A DNA stretch of 64,000 nucleotides from JADGNF01 sp964582085 (GTDB lineage Archaea; Thermoproteota; Bathyarchaeia; Bathyarchaeales; Bathycorpusculaceae): the NCBI GenBank assembly GCA_964582085.1, contig CAZOPV010000016.1, positions 6,141 through 70,140 on the forward strand, in the 5' to 3' direction. Made by a program: the position numbers and the translations under genes. Below, piece after piece: positions 1 to 9,431 of this stretch. The notes beneath the pieces are model-generated. The model made no database searches, was not told the origin of the DNA, and saw only the letters and a list, made by a program, of their open reading frames with translations. The stretch's first letter is position 1. Each line of letters starts with the position of its first letter.

Positions 1-1
1 T

Positions 2-2500
2 GGTGAAACCGTATTCCTTGTTATGTGGGTTCATCCAAACCCGCCTACAGCAGCAGGAATTGGCGGCGACCGATGGAAAGACATGACAGTAACCGTTACA
101 AAACCTGATGGAACCACCCAGACCCTTGGACCCTTTGTTTCTGACGCCACAGGATCAACATTTACTACATATACGCCTGAAATGGTTGGTACCTACAAAT
201 TTGTTCTAAACTACCCTGGGCAAACTATATCTCTATATCATCCTGAAACAGGTATCAAAGCTGATATGGCTGGTCTTAGGAGATTCGGAATGCAGGACTT
301 TGAGAATGATACTGCACTACCGAGTAGCGCAACCGAGTTCTTAACAGTACAGCAAGATCCAATACCAAAAATCGCTGATTATCCGCTTCCTTCTAGTTTC
401 TGGACACGCCCAATTGAAGGTCAGAACACTGCATGGGAATGTATCGCATCAAACTGGTTAAGCGGAGTACACCTTGGCGGTATGAAACTCTGGCAAAGAG
501 GTGGTGTTGCGCCAAATACTTCACACATACTGTGGACTAAACCAATCGAATTCGGCGGCATCGTTGGTGGTTCAGATAATTCAATACCTGGCGTAGCTTT
601 CTACCACGGTGGTTCATATGAAGGTAGACTTGCAAATGCAATAATAATGCAAGGCAGACTCTACTTCGCTTTGCCCTTAGGTCACGCTGCTAGCGGAGGC
701 GGCTACGTGTGCTGGGATCTAACCACAGGTGAACAGCTATGGTATTCAGACAAAATAGGTGTTATTGGTAGTGTAGCTCCTTCAAAAGCGCAACTTTTTG
801 ACTATGAATCAATGAACCAACACGGTGTCGTGGGCGGTATACTCTGGCAAGTGATTGGCACTACATGGGTAGGCTATGATGGATTCACAGGACGATGGGT
901 TTACAACTTAACTGACGTTCCAAACGGCTTTGAAGTCTACACCAACAAGGGCGAAATAGTCCGATACGTGCTTAACTATAACTCATCTACACGTTCAGGC
1001 TGGCTAGCTCTGTGGAACAACACCCAAGATAACGTAGGACTACACGGTGCTATTGGCACAACCTCAGAAGCTTATCAGTGGAGACCAAACGGCAAATCTG
1101 TTAACATGAGTAAAGCCTACTCGTGGAACGTCTCGATATCCTATGACCTTACAGGCAAAGGTGCTCCTACGATCGCTTACGTCATCCCTGGAGACATAAT
1201 CTTCGGTCACAGCACCCCTTGGGCAGGTTTCACAACAACTGGAACTCCAGATCCTTACACGTTGTGGGCAATTAGCGATAAGCCGGAGACACGAGGACAA
1301 CTTTTATGGAAGCGAGACTATCCTGCACCACCAGGAAACATAACCAGAAACTTTGGTCCGCAAAACGAAGTTGAGCGTGTCCTAGGCTACAGTCTAGGTC
1401 AACAATGTGTAGACCCTGTGAACCGTGTAATTTTAATGACTGACGAAGAAACTTTCCAGTGGCTGGGCTACAGTCTAGATACAGGTGAACTGTTATGGGG
1501 TCCTGTTGGAGGCGACTTCAATGCGTATCAATACTACGGTAGCGGTTTAGGTGGTGGACAAATAGGCTTCCCTGCTTACGGTAATTTATACACCCAAGGA
1601 TACGGAGGGGAAATACATTGTTATTCCACGAGAGACGGCAGGCTAATATGGAAATACAATAATACCAACAGCGGCGTTGAAACCCCATGGGGCAACTATC
1701 CCATATTCATAGCTGCAATCGCAGACGGCAAAGTATACGCATTTAACAATGAGCACTCGCCAAACACACCTTTGTACAAAGGCGAAAAAATATACTGCAT
1801 AGATGCCTACACAGGACAAGAACTATGGACTATGTTGGGCTGGGCTGGTCAAACTGGTGGTCCAGGGACTTCAACGAGTATCTTGGCAGACGGTGTTCTG
1901 GTGTACTATAACTACTATGACAATCAACTGTACGCCGTCGGTAAAGGACCAAGCAAAATAACAGTTGACGCTCCATCGATTGCAGTACCTGAATGTCAAC
2001 CTCTAACAATCCGAGGCACAGTCACAGACATCTCTGCAGGAGCTAAACGACTTGTTGAATCAGGTAAATTCAACATTGTTCCAGCAGTAGCCGATGAAAG
2101 CATGAGCGCCTTCATGGAATTCCTCTACATGCAGAAACCATGCCCAGCAAACGCTAAGGGTGTACCAGTGAAGCTAACCGCTGTTGACTCAAACGGCAAC
2201 ACCATCAACATCGGTACAGTAACAAGCGACGCCAGCGGCCTCTACGCAACGACATGGACTCCACCAACCGCAGGCATGTACAAGATTGTTGCAACCTTTG
2301 AAGGCTCAGGCTCATACTGGCCATCATCTGCAGAAACCGCAATCAGCGTCTCACCCGCACCAGCAACACCAACACCGACACCAATAACCGAAGAAGCTCC
2401 AGTATCAGCAACAACAGGCATGGTAATCGTAGCCGTAGTTGTCTTAGCCCTAATCATAGGATTAGTCAACCTATTGCTTCTCCTCAAAAAGAAGCAATAA
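2..2500 (+). CDS. Beta-propeller (PQQ-like) surface protein with C-terminal membrane anchor, 5' partial
   Basis: The frame is open from position 2, so the start and signal peptide lie left of the window; the first Met at 23 is internal, because the residues before it align with about residue 50 of the paralogue at 2787. The middle has repeated blades with the pattern TGEQLW / TGELLW / TGQELW, typical of PQQ-like beta-propellers. An Ig-like domain follows (about residues 700-790, ending near FEGSGSYWPSS), then a Thr/Pro linker, one transmembrane helix and a KKKQ tail. Inferred to be an extracytoplasmic, membrane-anchored surface protein; ligand unknown. Archaeal relatives are mostly annotated only as PQQ-binding-like repeat proteins. 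Confidence 0.85.
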   Translation, partial: GETVFLVMWVHPNPPTAAGIGGDRWKDMTVTVTKPDGTTQTLGPFVSDATGSTFTTYTPEMVGTYKFVLNYPGQTISLYHPETGIKADMAGLRRFGMQDFENDTALPSSATEFLTVQQDPIPKIADYPLPSSFWTRPIEGQNTAWECIASNWLSGVHLGGMKLWQRGGVAPNTSHILWTKPIEFGGIVGGSDNSIPGVAFYHGGSYEGRLANAIIMQGRLYFALPLGHAASGGGYVCWDLTTGEQLWYSDKIGVIGSVAPSKAQLFDYESMNQHGVVGGILWQVIGTTWVGYDGFTGRWVYNLTDVPNGFEVYTNKGEIVRYVLNYNSSTRSGWLALWNNTQDNVGLHGAIGTTSEAYQWRPNGKSVNMSKAYSWNVSISYDLTGKGAPTIAYVIPGDIIFGHSTPWAGFTTTGTPDPYTLWAISDKPETRGQLLWKRDYPAPPGNITRNFGPQNEVERVLGYSLGQQCVDPVNRVILMTDEETFQWLGYSLDTGELLWGPVGGDFNAYQYYGSGLGGGQIGFPAYGNLYTQGYGGEIHCYSTRDGRLIWKYNNTNSGVETPWGNYPIFIAAIADGKVYAFNNEHSPNTPLYKGEKIYCIDAYTGQELWTMLGWAGQTGGPGTSTSILADGVLVYYNYYDNQLYAVGKGPSKITVDAPSIAVPECQPLTIRGTVTDISAGAKRLVESGKFNIVPAVADESMSAFMEFLYMQKPCPANAKGVPVKLTAVDSNGNTINIGTVTSDASGLYATTWTPPTAGMYKIVATFEGSGSYWPSSAETAISVSPAPATPTPTPITEEAPVSATTGMVIVAVVVLALIIGLVNLLLLLKKKQ

Positions 2501-2517
2501 TCCCTCTTTTCTTTTCT
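2501..2517 (+). terminator. T-rich archaeal terminator after first surface protein
   Basis: A pyrimidine stretch dominated by T (CTCTTTTCTTTTC) starts directly after the TAA stop. Archaeal RNA polymerase terminates on T-tracts without needing a hairpin. The next gene has its own ribosome binding site 270 bases on, so two separate transcripts are likely. Confidence 0.45.
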
Positions 2518-2786
2518 AAACCCCAAATCATTACAAACGCACATATAATAAGAGTTTTAGATTTTTGAGGTTTCTCCGCAAAAAACGTCACCAAAACAAT
2601 TGAACACTTAAAATTAGTAATAGGTTTCACCTAAGACATTAAACACATCGCTATAAACCTAAGATTATGTACCTTTTATGTTTCTGACAATGGCTCTCTT
2701 TCAAAGCTGTAACAAGTAGTACTGATTACAAACCCTTAAAACCTCTTAAAAAAGAATCTATCAAAAACCATAAAGGGGAGATAAAA

Positions 2787-5282
2787 ATGAAAAATAGACA
2801 ATTTGCAATTTTTATTTTGATCCTAATTGCATCAATGACAACTTCAGCAATATTCATTTCTGCGGTGACTGCACATACCCCGCCACAGAACATTCCAACC
2901 TTTGCATACTTGACTGCAGCGCCTAACCCTACAGGGGTTGGCCAACAAGTAATCATCTACATGTGGCTAGACAAAGCGCCGCCGACAGCTTCAGGTGCCT
3001 ACGGTGACCGATGGAAAGATTTCACTCTAACCATAACAAAACCAGATGGGACAGCTGAAATTCAGAAATTCACTTCCGACCCGGTTGGTTTCGCATGGTT
3101 CATGTACACTCCAACAGAAGTCGGTACCTACCAACTCAAATTTGACTTCCCAGGTCAAACCTTGGAAGGGGAAAACCTCGACCCGTTCAACTTCTTCGGC
3201 GGAACAGAGTATATAGGTGACTACTATATGCCCAGCAGTAGCACAGCATCGTTCACAGTACAACAAACACAGGTTATACCCTATCCCTCTGCTGAACACC
3301 CCGCCGGCTACTGGGATAGCCCCGTTAACCCAGAAAATCGTGAATGGCACTCATTTACCGGCAACTGGCTTGCAACCCCAATGAACCATGTCGCCGCATA
3401 CACTGAAGGCCCGGAAACATCACATATACTCTGGACAAAACCATTAACATTCGGAGGTCTTGTTGGAGGCGAATTCGGCGATGCATCATACCATGACGGT
3501 GACGCTTACGAAGGTAAATGGTTCCCACCTGTGATAATTAACGGAGTACTTTTCTACGATAAATACCCTTCAAACTTCAACATACCAGGATACTACGCAG
3601 TTGACTTGCGAACTGGCAAAGAAATCTACTATAACAACAACACCCGAATAAACTTTGGTCAAATATACTACTACAATACCCCCAATCAACATGGCGCTTT
3701 TGCTTATCTATGGACTGTTATCGGCGGCGGTTTCTTTGGGCCGCCAACAACCACTTGGGTCTGCTATGACGCCTTCTCAGGTGACAGATGGTACACTATC
3801 ACGGACGCGCCTCCTGCACCTTTTTCGTTTGTCTCAACACCACAAATAACCTACGGCGTCGACGGCAGCATATTGATTCCTCAACTTGACGCCGTAAGCC
3901 ACCGCTTAGCTCTATGGAATTCCTCAGCAATACCTGCATTATTAGGCGGAGCCACAGGCTCTAACTATTGGACATGGCGCCCCTACAACAAGGTAGTCGA
4001 TGGCAAAACAGGTTACTCATGGAACGTTTCAATTCCTGCAGACGTCACTGGCAGCATAAGCTTTGTCTTCCCCGACAAAGTGATCATTTCCTCTGGATTA
4101 GGCATGGGAGGCACAGGTTTCACTTTTATCGAAACTATGAACTATACCATCTGGGCTTTAAGCATGAAACCAGGAGAACAAGGCAAACTACTTTGGAAAC
4201 AAACATACAACCTACCTGCAGGAGCACCCAAAGGCGTGACCTTAAACATGGGTCCCGCAAGTGAAGAAGACGGTGTATTCACTATACGCTCTTCACAGAC
4301 AATGCAGTGGTGGGGCTTTAGCCTCAACGACGGTCGCTATCTGTGGGGACCAACTGAACCTCAAGTTGCATGGGACAGCCTCGTCGGCACCCAAGGCTAC
4401 ATTGCCTACGGCAAACTGTACAGTGGTGGCTACGGAGGCATACTCTACTGCTACGATGTTAAAACAGGTAATCGACTTTGGACTTACAGGCTAGCTGACT
4501 CATACTACCTCGAAGCCAAATGGGGAGGAAACTACAACGTTGCCAACATGCTCTTTGCCGACGGCAAGGTTTACCTGTTCTCAGGTGAACACTCACCAGA
4601 CGACCCCAAAGAACGTGGCTCCCTACTACGTTGCGTTGATGCACAAACTGGGCAGGAACTCTGGACTTTTCCGTTCTATGATCCAAGCTGGGCAACAAAT
4701 CCTGCCATCGCGGACGGCATACTAGTGCACTTCAATGCCTACGACAACCGTATCTACGCTTTTGGGAAAGGTCAATCTGCCACGACTGTTTCTGCACCGC
4801 AAACTGTAGTGCCAGCAGGCGCAGCAATCATGATAACAGGTACTATCACCGACCAATCTGCAGGCGCCAAAGGCACACCTGCAATTGCCGACGAAGACAT
4901 GGGTGCATGGATGAAATACCTATATCTGCAGCAACCATGCCCCACAGACGCTCAAGGCGTCCCAGTGAAACTTAGCGCTGTAGACCAAAACGGCAACACC
5001 ATCCCCATTGGCACCACAACAAGCGACATCTACGGCAATTACGCCATAACTTGGACGCCACCTTCGGGTGGACAATTCAAAATAGTCGCATCCTTTGAAG
5101 GCACAAAATCGTACTGGCCGTCATCTGCTTCAACCACCTTAGGCGTCGCTGAATCAACCACTGAGACAGAAGAACCAACAACAGCTTTCAGCATTGTCGA
5201 CACGGTCATAATTTTGGCGGTTATCATTGCCATTTTGTTAGGCGTGATCAACTTAGTCTACATTAAACAAATAAAGAAATAA
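2787..5282 (+). CDS. Beta-propeller (PQQ-like) surface protein, paralogue of the upstream gene
   Basis: Residues 1-30 form a Sec signal peptide or anchor (KNRQ then a hydrophobic run to SAVTAHTPP). An N-terminal beta domain containing YGDRWKDF matches the upstream protein. The propeller region has several TGxxLW blades, for example DVKTGNRLW and DAQTGQELW. A C-terminal Ig-like domain ends FEGTKSYWPSSA, followed by an acidic Thr/Glu linker and one transmembrane helix with KQIKK outside it. The start is supported by AAAGGGGAGA five bases upstream of ATG. The two genes are clearly a tandem duplication, colinear over their whole length. Inferred surface protein of unknown substrate. Confidence 0.88.
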   Translation: MKNRQFAIFILILIASMTTSAIFISAVTAHTPPQNIPTFAYLTAAPNPTGVGQQVIIYMWLDKAPPTASGAYGDRWKDFTLTITKPDGTAEIQKFTSDPVGFAWFMYTPTEVGTYQLKFDFPGQTLEGENLDPFNFFGGTEYIGDYYMPSSSTASFTVQQTQVIPYPSAEHPAGYWDSPVNPENREWHSFTGNWLATPMNHVAAYTEGPETSHILWTKPLTFGGLVGGEFGDASYHDGDAYEGKWFPPVIINGVLFYDKYPSNFNIPGYYAVDLRTGKEIYYNNNTRINFGQIYYYNTPNQHGAFAYLWTVIGGGFFGPPTTTWVCYDAFSGDRWYTITDAPPAPFSFVSTPQITYGVDGSILIPQLDAVSHRLALWNSSAIPALLGGATGSNYWTWRPYNKVVDGKTGYSWNVSIPADVTGSISFVFPDKVIISSGLGMGGTGFTFIETMNYTIWALSMKPGEQGKLLWKQTYNLPAGAPKGVTLNMGPASEEDGVFTIRSSQTMQWWGFSLNDGRYLWGPTEPQVAWDSLVGTQGYIAYGKLYSGGYGGILYCYDVKTGNRLWTYRLADSYYLEAKWGGNYNVANMLFADGKVYLFSGEHSPDDPKERGSLLRCVDAQTGQELWTFPFYDPSWATNPAIADGILVHFNAYDNRIYAFGKGQSATTVSAPQTVVPAGAAIMITGTITDQSAGAKGTPAIADEDMGAWMKYLYLQQPCPTDAQGVPVKLSAVDQNGNTIPIGTTTSDIYGNYAITWTPPSGGQFKIVASFEGTKSYWPSSASTTLGVAESTTETEEPTTAFSIVDTVIILAVIIAILLGVINLVYIKQIKK

Positions 5283-5291
5283 CTAGTTTCA

Positions 5292-5312
5292 TTTCCTCTT
5301 TTTCTTTTTATT
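5292..5312 (+). terminator. T-rich terminator after second surface protein
   Basis: T-dominated tract (CCTCTTTTTCTTTTTATT) just after the stop codon, in a convergent gap with the radical-SAM gene on the other strand. Confidence 0.45.
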
Positions 5313-5344
5313 GAATTTTTGTTAAGGGCCAAATTAAACGTCGC

Positions 5345-6748
5345 CTATTTTGAAGTTAAAAGTTTAAAACCTTGCTTAAGAACCTTCACTGGTCCATCGC
5401 GTCTAGTTTTCCACAGAATCCGTTTAGGTGACCTCGTGAATTCTTTGTGGAAGCGACGCTGAATTTCTAAGAGCTTTTTGAAGTCAAATTCGTCTGTTTT
5501 GGCGGCAAGCAAGAAGTCGTCCAGTTTGTCGTAGTTGCCACTTTGCAGAATTTCTTCGTAAAGGCTACTGTCTGGGTACGCAATGAAAATGTTAAATTGG
5601 CACAGATCAGGGTTAAGCTTCTTGGCAAATTTAAGTGTGACTTCCATGTCTTGTATGGTCTCGCCTGGGACGCCCAATATGAAACTACAGGCGATTTGTA
5701 TGCCTTCTTTACGGCATAGCTTAAACGCTTGTTCCGTCTGCTTTAAACTGACATTTTTATTGATTTTCTGTAAGATACGTGGAGAACCTGACTCTACACC
5801 AAACCAGATGGTTTTGCAACCGGCATCCCGCATTTTCACCAGAAGTTCACGCTGTATCATATCTGCTCGGGTGTCACAAATCCACTGAATATCCAGTTTC
5901 TCTTGCTTCATTAGTTCGCAGAGTTCCAATGTTTCCTTTTTTCGGATAGTAAAGTTGTCATTTATGAAGTAGATGCCTTTAGAGCCGTAGTTATCCTTCA
6001 AGTATTTGATTTCGTCTATAACCCTTTTTGGACTAAAAAAGCGGCAGACCGGTCCCCACATTTTACGTGTTTCACAGAAAGCACAGTTGAAGGGGCAGCC
6101 ACGGATTATGCTCATAATGTCCACGGGTTCAACATTGAGGAACTCCATTTTCCTCTCATACAACTCCATCGGCAGCAGATGACGCGCAGGAAATGGGATC
6201 TCATCTAGATTGCTGATGAATTGCGGCGCATTTTTCATTATTTTGCCACTCCCCTTGTAGGCAACTCCGGCGATTGAGTCAAGCGAACGTTTTTTCTCGC
6301 TTTCTACAAGGTATATCGCAAGCTCTACCATCGCTCGTTCCCCTTCTCCCATAATGACGTAGTCGATTTGGGGGTGCTGAAGCATACTATCGGGTACATA
6401 AGTAGGATGCCACCCACCGACCACAATCTTGCAGTCCGGTACAACTTCTTTAATGGCAGTAGCCGTTTCAACACACTTGTTGTAAGTGGAGGAACTGCAC
6501 GTTATACCAACGATTTCAGGGTTAAGCTGCTTAACTAACTGTTTAACTTCATCGATGGGTTTTTTGAGCAAGTAGTTGTCGAGTACCTGAACTTGGAAAC
6601 CTGCTTTTTCCAGCGCCGCAGCAACATAAGATAAACCTAAAGGCGGGAATTTTCTGCCAAGATACCAAGGCGCATTTTCAGATGGCGCAGTAGTCATCAA
6701 CAAAATCAAATTAATGCTTCTCCTGTATGGTTGTTTCCCCGTTCCCAT
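5345..6748 (-). CDS. B12-binding-domain radical SAM protein
   Basis: The N-terminal third is a cobalamin-binding Rossmann domain (FPPLGLSYVAAALEKAGF, then GITCSSSTY and VGGWHPTYVP). The radical-SAM core carries the cluster motif CPFNCAFC. The family resembles the Mg-protoporphyrin cyclase (BchE)-like and P-methylase-like B12 radical-SAM enzymes, which methylate or rearrange unactivated carbons; the substrate cannot be read from sequence. The open frame runs to 6922, but the extra 58 residues do not fit the family. I place the start at the ATG at 6748, shortly before the first beta strand (INLILLMTTAPSE) and about 30 bases after the TATA-like TTTATAT near 6779. A C-terminal basic segment follows the core. 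Confidence 0.85.
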   Translation of the reverse strand: MGTGKQPYRRSINLILLMTTAPSENAPWYLGRKFPPLGLSYVAAALEKAGFQVQVLDNYLLKKPIDEVKQLVKQLNPEIVGITCSSSTYNKCVETATAIKEVVPDCKIVVGGWHPTYVPDSMLQHPQIDYVIMGEGERAMVELAIYLVESEKKRSLDSIAGVAYKGSGKIMKNAPQFISNLDEIPFPARHLLPMELYERKMEFLNVEPVDIMSIIRGCPFNCAFCETRKMWGPVCRFFSPKRVIDEIKYLKDNYGSKGIYFINDNFTIRKKETLELCELMKQEKLDIQWICDTRADMIQRELLVKMRDAGCKTIWFGVESGSPRILQKINKNVSLKQTEQAFKLCRKEGIQIACSFILGVPGETIQDMEVTLKFAKKLNPDLCQFNIFIAYPDSSLYEEILQSGNYDKLDDFLLAAKTDEFDFKKLLEIQRRFHKEFTRSPKRILWKTRRDGPVKVLKQGFKLLTSK

Positions 6749-6987
6749 AAAGTTAGTGATACTCATATTTGCCAACATATAAAGTGTTTCTTTGAATTTT
6801 CTGGGTGTAAACCGAAACAAAAATTGAATTGCATTGTCAGACAAGACGTTTACCAAAACAACTGAACAACAAACGCCCCGCCTAAACCATTGACGTCTTT
6901 TCACTAAAGATCTTTCTAACAATAAACGAATTCAAATAAACTAACTGAGTTTGAAACTCGAATTTTTATAAAAATGCAAACTTAAGT

Positions 6988-8106
6988 TCACGTTAGTTTT
7001 CGGATTTTTTCCTTTAAAACCTCAACAAGTTTCAAGTTATCCGCTGCTGAACGCACTGTTAACCTGAAATAACTGCTGTCTAAACCAACAAACGTGCTGC
7101 AATCTCTGATGAGGAGACCCTCCTTACCTAACTCTTCCCTCAGTACAGTAGCAGTTAGTTTTGAATTTAAAATTTTCACCAGCAAAAAGTTGGTTTCAGA
7201 CGGAAAAACCTTCAAACCTTCAATTTCGCTCAACATTTTGCTAAATGCTACCCTCTCCTTTGTTATGGTGTGCTTCGTGTTTTGAATGAAGTCGGAATCT
7301 TTGAAAGCCGCCAACGTTGCAAATCCAGCTAAACCATTAATGCTCCACGGCTGCCTTACAATTTGCAATCTTTCTATGAGATCTTTAGCTGCTATGCCAT
7401 AGCCGAAGCGTATGCCTGGCATGCCGTAGAATTTAGTTACTGACCTGATAACAAATAAGTTCTCATATTTCTTCACGTCGCCTACAAGGGTGTTCTCTTC
7501 GCCTTCAGCAGCAAATTCTATGTAATTTTCGTCTATGCTGAATATGACGCCTTTTTTGTGGCAGAAATCCACAAGCTCCAGCAAAACCTCTTTTTGATAG
7601 AGCCGCCCTGAAGGACTATGAGGGTTACATATGCAAACAATGCGGGTGTCTTCAGTTACTGCTTTTTTTACGTCTTCAATAATTAGGTCAAAGTTCGCTG
7701 GCAACTGCACATAAACTACTTCGCCACCCACACGCAACGTAGCTTTCTCATACTCAGTAAAAGAGGGCACAGGGATTACAGCTTTAAATTTTGGAGGTAA
7801 AATCTCGGTAATCATATATATTAGTTCTATAGACCCGTTACCCAAAATGACGTTGTCGGAGCATACACCGTGACCAACATATGCAGCTATTTCTGCCTGT
7901 AGTGCCACAGGGTTTGGGTCAGGATAAAACCTCATAAGTTTTGCATGCTGCCTCACGGCTTCCACAGCCTTTGGGGATGGCCCAAGAAAGTTAATTGGAC
8001 CACTGAAGTCCAACACGTTTTCGAGGGGAATATCGTATTTTCTGCTAAAGCCCCAAACGTCACCGCCGTGGCTTACGAAGCGTTTCTGTTTACAGGGGTT
8101 TTCCAA
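6988..8106 (-). CDS. cobD: L-threonine-O-3-phosphate decarboxylase (CobD-type aminotransferase-fold enzyme)
   Basis: PLP enzyme of the histidinol-phosphate aminotransferase fold. The N-terminus SHGGDVWGFSRKY...LDFSGPINFLGPSP is the diagnostic CobD opening. CNPHSPSGRLY, the Schiff-base lysine in SVTKFYGMPG and the IRFGYGIA loop are all present. CobD makes (R)-1-amino-2-propanol phosphate, the linker attached to cobyric acid in cobamide synthesis. Length 372 is normal. The start overlaps the end of the upstream membrane protein gene by 17 bases, so the two are co-transcribed. Histidinol-phosphate aminotransferase is the alternative, but the cobamide genes elsewhere in the window and the HGG opening favour CobD. 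Confidence 0.82.
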   Translation of the reverse strand: MENPCKQKRFVSHGGDVWGFSRKYDIPLENVLDFSGPINFLGPSPKAVEAVRQHAKLMRFYPDPNPVALQAEIAAYVGHGVCSDNVILGNGSIELIYMITEILPPKFKAVIPVPSFTEYEKATLRVGGEVVYVQLPANFDLIIEDVKKAVTEDTRIVCICNPHSPSGRLYQKEVLLELVDFCHKKGVIFSIDENYIEFAAEGEENTLVGDVKKYENLFVIRSVTKFYGMPGIRFGYGIAAKDLIERLQIVRQPWSINGLAGFATLAAFKDSDFIQNTKHTITKERVAFSKMLSEIEGLKVFPSETNFLLVKILNSKLTATVLREELGKEGLLIRDCSTFVGLDSSYFRLTVRSAADNLKLVEVLKEKIRKLT

Positions 8107-8632
8107 TTTTGTTTTCCTCCATCAGGCGTATAATTTCTTTTTCCAGCTTCCATTGTGCCTTGAAGTGTGCGTTGTAGTTGTTTATAATTTTGTAGAGCCA
8201 GTAGACGCCGCCTACGCCTAAAGTAACTATCGTAATGAGGGCATATTTTTTTATCGGTATTGTCTGAGGCATGAACATTCTTTCTGGAAGCACCTCTGAA
8301 AGAAATTCGTCTTGATGCCTTTCGTGCAAAAGTAAGTCTTTCGACAAAAAGTAGACAATTATAAACACCGGAACGACTAGTATTATAGATGCTGCCCACG
8401 CTGTGGCGTTTCTGTCACGCGGTATCTCCAGGGTTTTTGGAAGTTTTTTTTCCTGAGCTTGAAGGGCTACCATGATTTGTTTTTCAAGTATTGTCTCACG
8501 TTGGAAGTGTATGTTTCGGCTTTCTATGAGGCGGTAGAACATGGGAAAAAAAGCAACGCCGAAAGTTACAATCGAAGCTAAGAACCACATAGAAAACCAA
8601 ATAATTCTCTCTCTTGGCATGCTTTCTAGCAT
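8090..8632 (-). CDS. Small membrane protein with internal duplication, unknown function
   Basis: About 180 residues with three predicted membrane helices (near residues 8-28, 85-105 and 135-155). The first and third are related: each is a VTFG/VTLG-containing helix followed by an amphipathic stretch with Asn-x-His-Phe and LEK(Q/E)I, indicating an internal repeat resembling DUF4234-like proteins. The frame is open to 8713, but ATG at 8632 has AGAAGA just before it and ATG at 8620 is a close alternative. It overlaps cobD by 17 bases. No function is recognisable; a role linked to cobamide synthesis is only suggested by the overlap. Confidence 0.65.
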   Translation of the reverse strand: MLESMPRERIIWFSMWFLASIVTFGVAFFPMFYRLIESRNIHFQRETILEKQIMVALQAQEKKLPKTLEIPRDRNATAWAASIILVVPVFIIVYFLSKDLLLHERHQDEFLSEVLPERMFMPQTIPIKKYALITIVTLGVGGVYWLYKIINNYNAHFKAQWKLEKEIIRLMEENKIGKPL

Positions 8633-8729
8633 ATTCTTCTTTCCATGGTTCGCTAATTTTCCTTTTGCGATTGCTTGATAAAAGCCACAGCCAAAGTTTA
8701 TAAAGTGTTGCATTCAGCTTTTTAGCAAG

Positions 8730-9428
8730 ATGCAAACCGACTGTAAAATGATTTCCGTGGTTGTGCCTGTGTTTAATGAGGAACCGACTGTAGGTAACGT
8801 AATCGAACGTTTGAAAGCAGTTTTACAAAAAACAGGTTTAAACCATGAAATTATCGTAGTAGATGATTCTTCCATAGATAACTCGGTGGAAGTTGCCAAA
8901 CGTCATCAGGTTTTAGTTTACAAGTTAAAGAGGCACATGGGCAAAGGCTATGCCTTAAGAGTGGGCTTTGCAAGGGTTACAGGCGACCTTGTGGTGACAA
9001 TTGACTCTGACGGTTCTCACCGTCCTGAAGAGTTACCGAGATTACTCAAACCACTGTTGAGCGGTGAAGCGGATTTAGTTATTGGTTCAAGGTTTATGAA
9101 TGCACATACGTTTTATGCGAAGCGAATTAATGCTGCTGGCAACCGCCTTTTTAACCTACTTATCCATTTTCTCATACAAAGTCCTATTACGGATTCTCAG
9201 TCAGGTTACCGTGTCATGACACGGCAAGTTTTGCAGCGTATGAAGTTATGGTCTGTGGAGTACGAGATTGAGTCTGAAATGCTAGTGAAAACCGCTAAAA
9301 GCAATTTTCGAATAAAGGAAGTGCCCATAAGTTTCATACAACGTACCTATGGCACGTCACAGATAGATCCTTTGATTGATGGACTCAAAATTCTGCTGTC
9401 TATCATTTCAGCATATTTGAGGAGTTAG
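8730..9428 (+). CDS. Family 2 glycosyltransferase, dolichyl-phosphate sugar synthase-like
   Basis: GT-A fold of the DPM1 type: ISVVVPVFNEE at the N-terminus, the nucleotide-binding VVDDSSIDNS, the metal-binding DSDGSH, and DSQSGYRVM towards the acceptor side. No membrane helices, length 232, like soluble dolichol-phosphate mannosyltransferases. Such enzymes charge a polyprenyl phosphate with a sugar on the cytoplasmic face for protein or lipid glycosylation. The start is at 8730 or 8748 (second ATG right before ISVVVP). It opens a three-gene cluster with two further glycosyltransferases, spaced by 3 and -4 bases. Confidence 0.85.
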   Translation: MQTDCKMISVVVPVFNEEPTVGNVIERLKAVLQKTGLNHEIIVVDDSSIDNSVEVAKRHQVLVYKLKRHMGKGYALRVGFARVTGDLVVTIDSDGSHRPEELPRLLKPLLSGEADLVIGSRFMNAHTFYAKRINAAGNRLFNLLIHFLIQSPITDSQSGYRVMTRQVLQRMKLWSVEYEIESEMLVKTAKSNFRIKEVPISFIQRTYGTSQIDPLIDGLKILLSIISAYLRS

Positions 9429-9431
9429 ACA

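Noticed and set aside
5345..6922. Full 525-residue B12 radical-SAM frame
   Set aside because: The first 58 residues are not family-like and lie upstream of a TATA-like box near the ATG at 6748.
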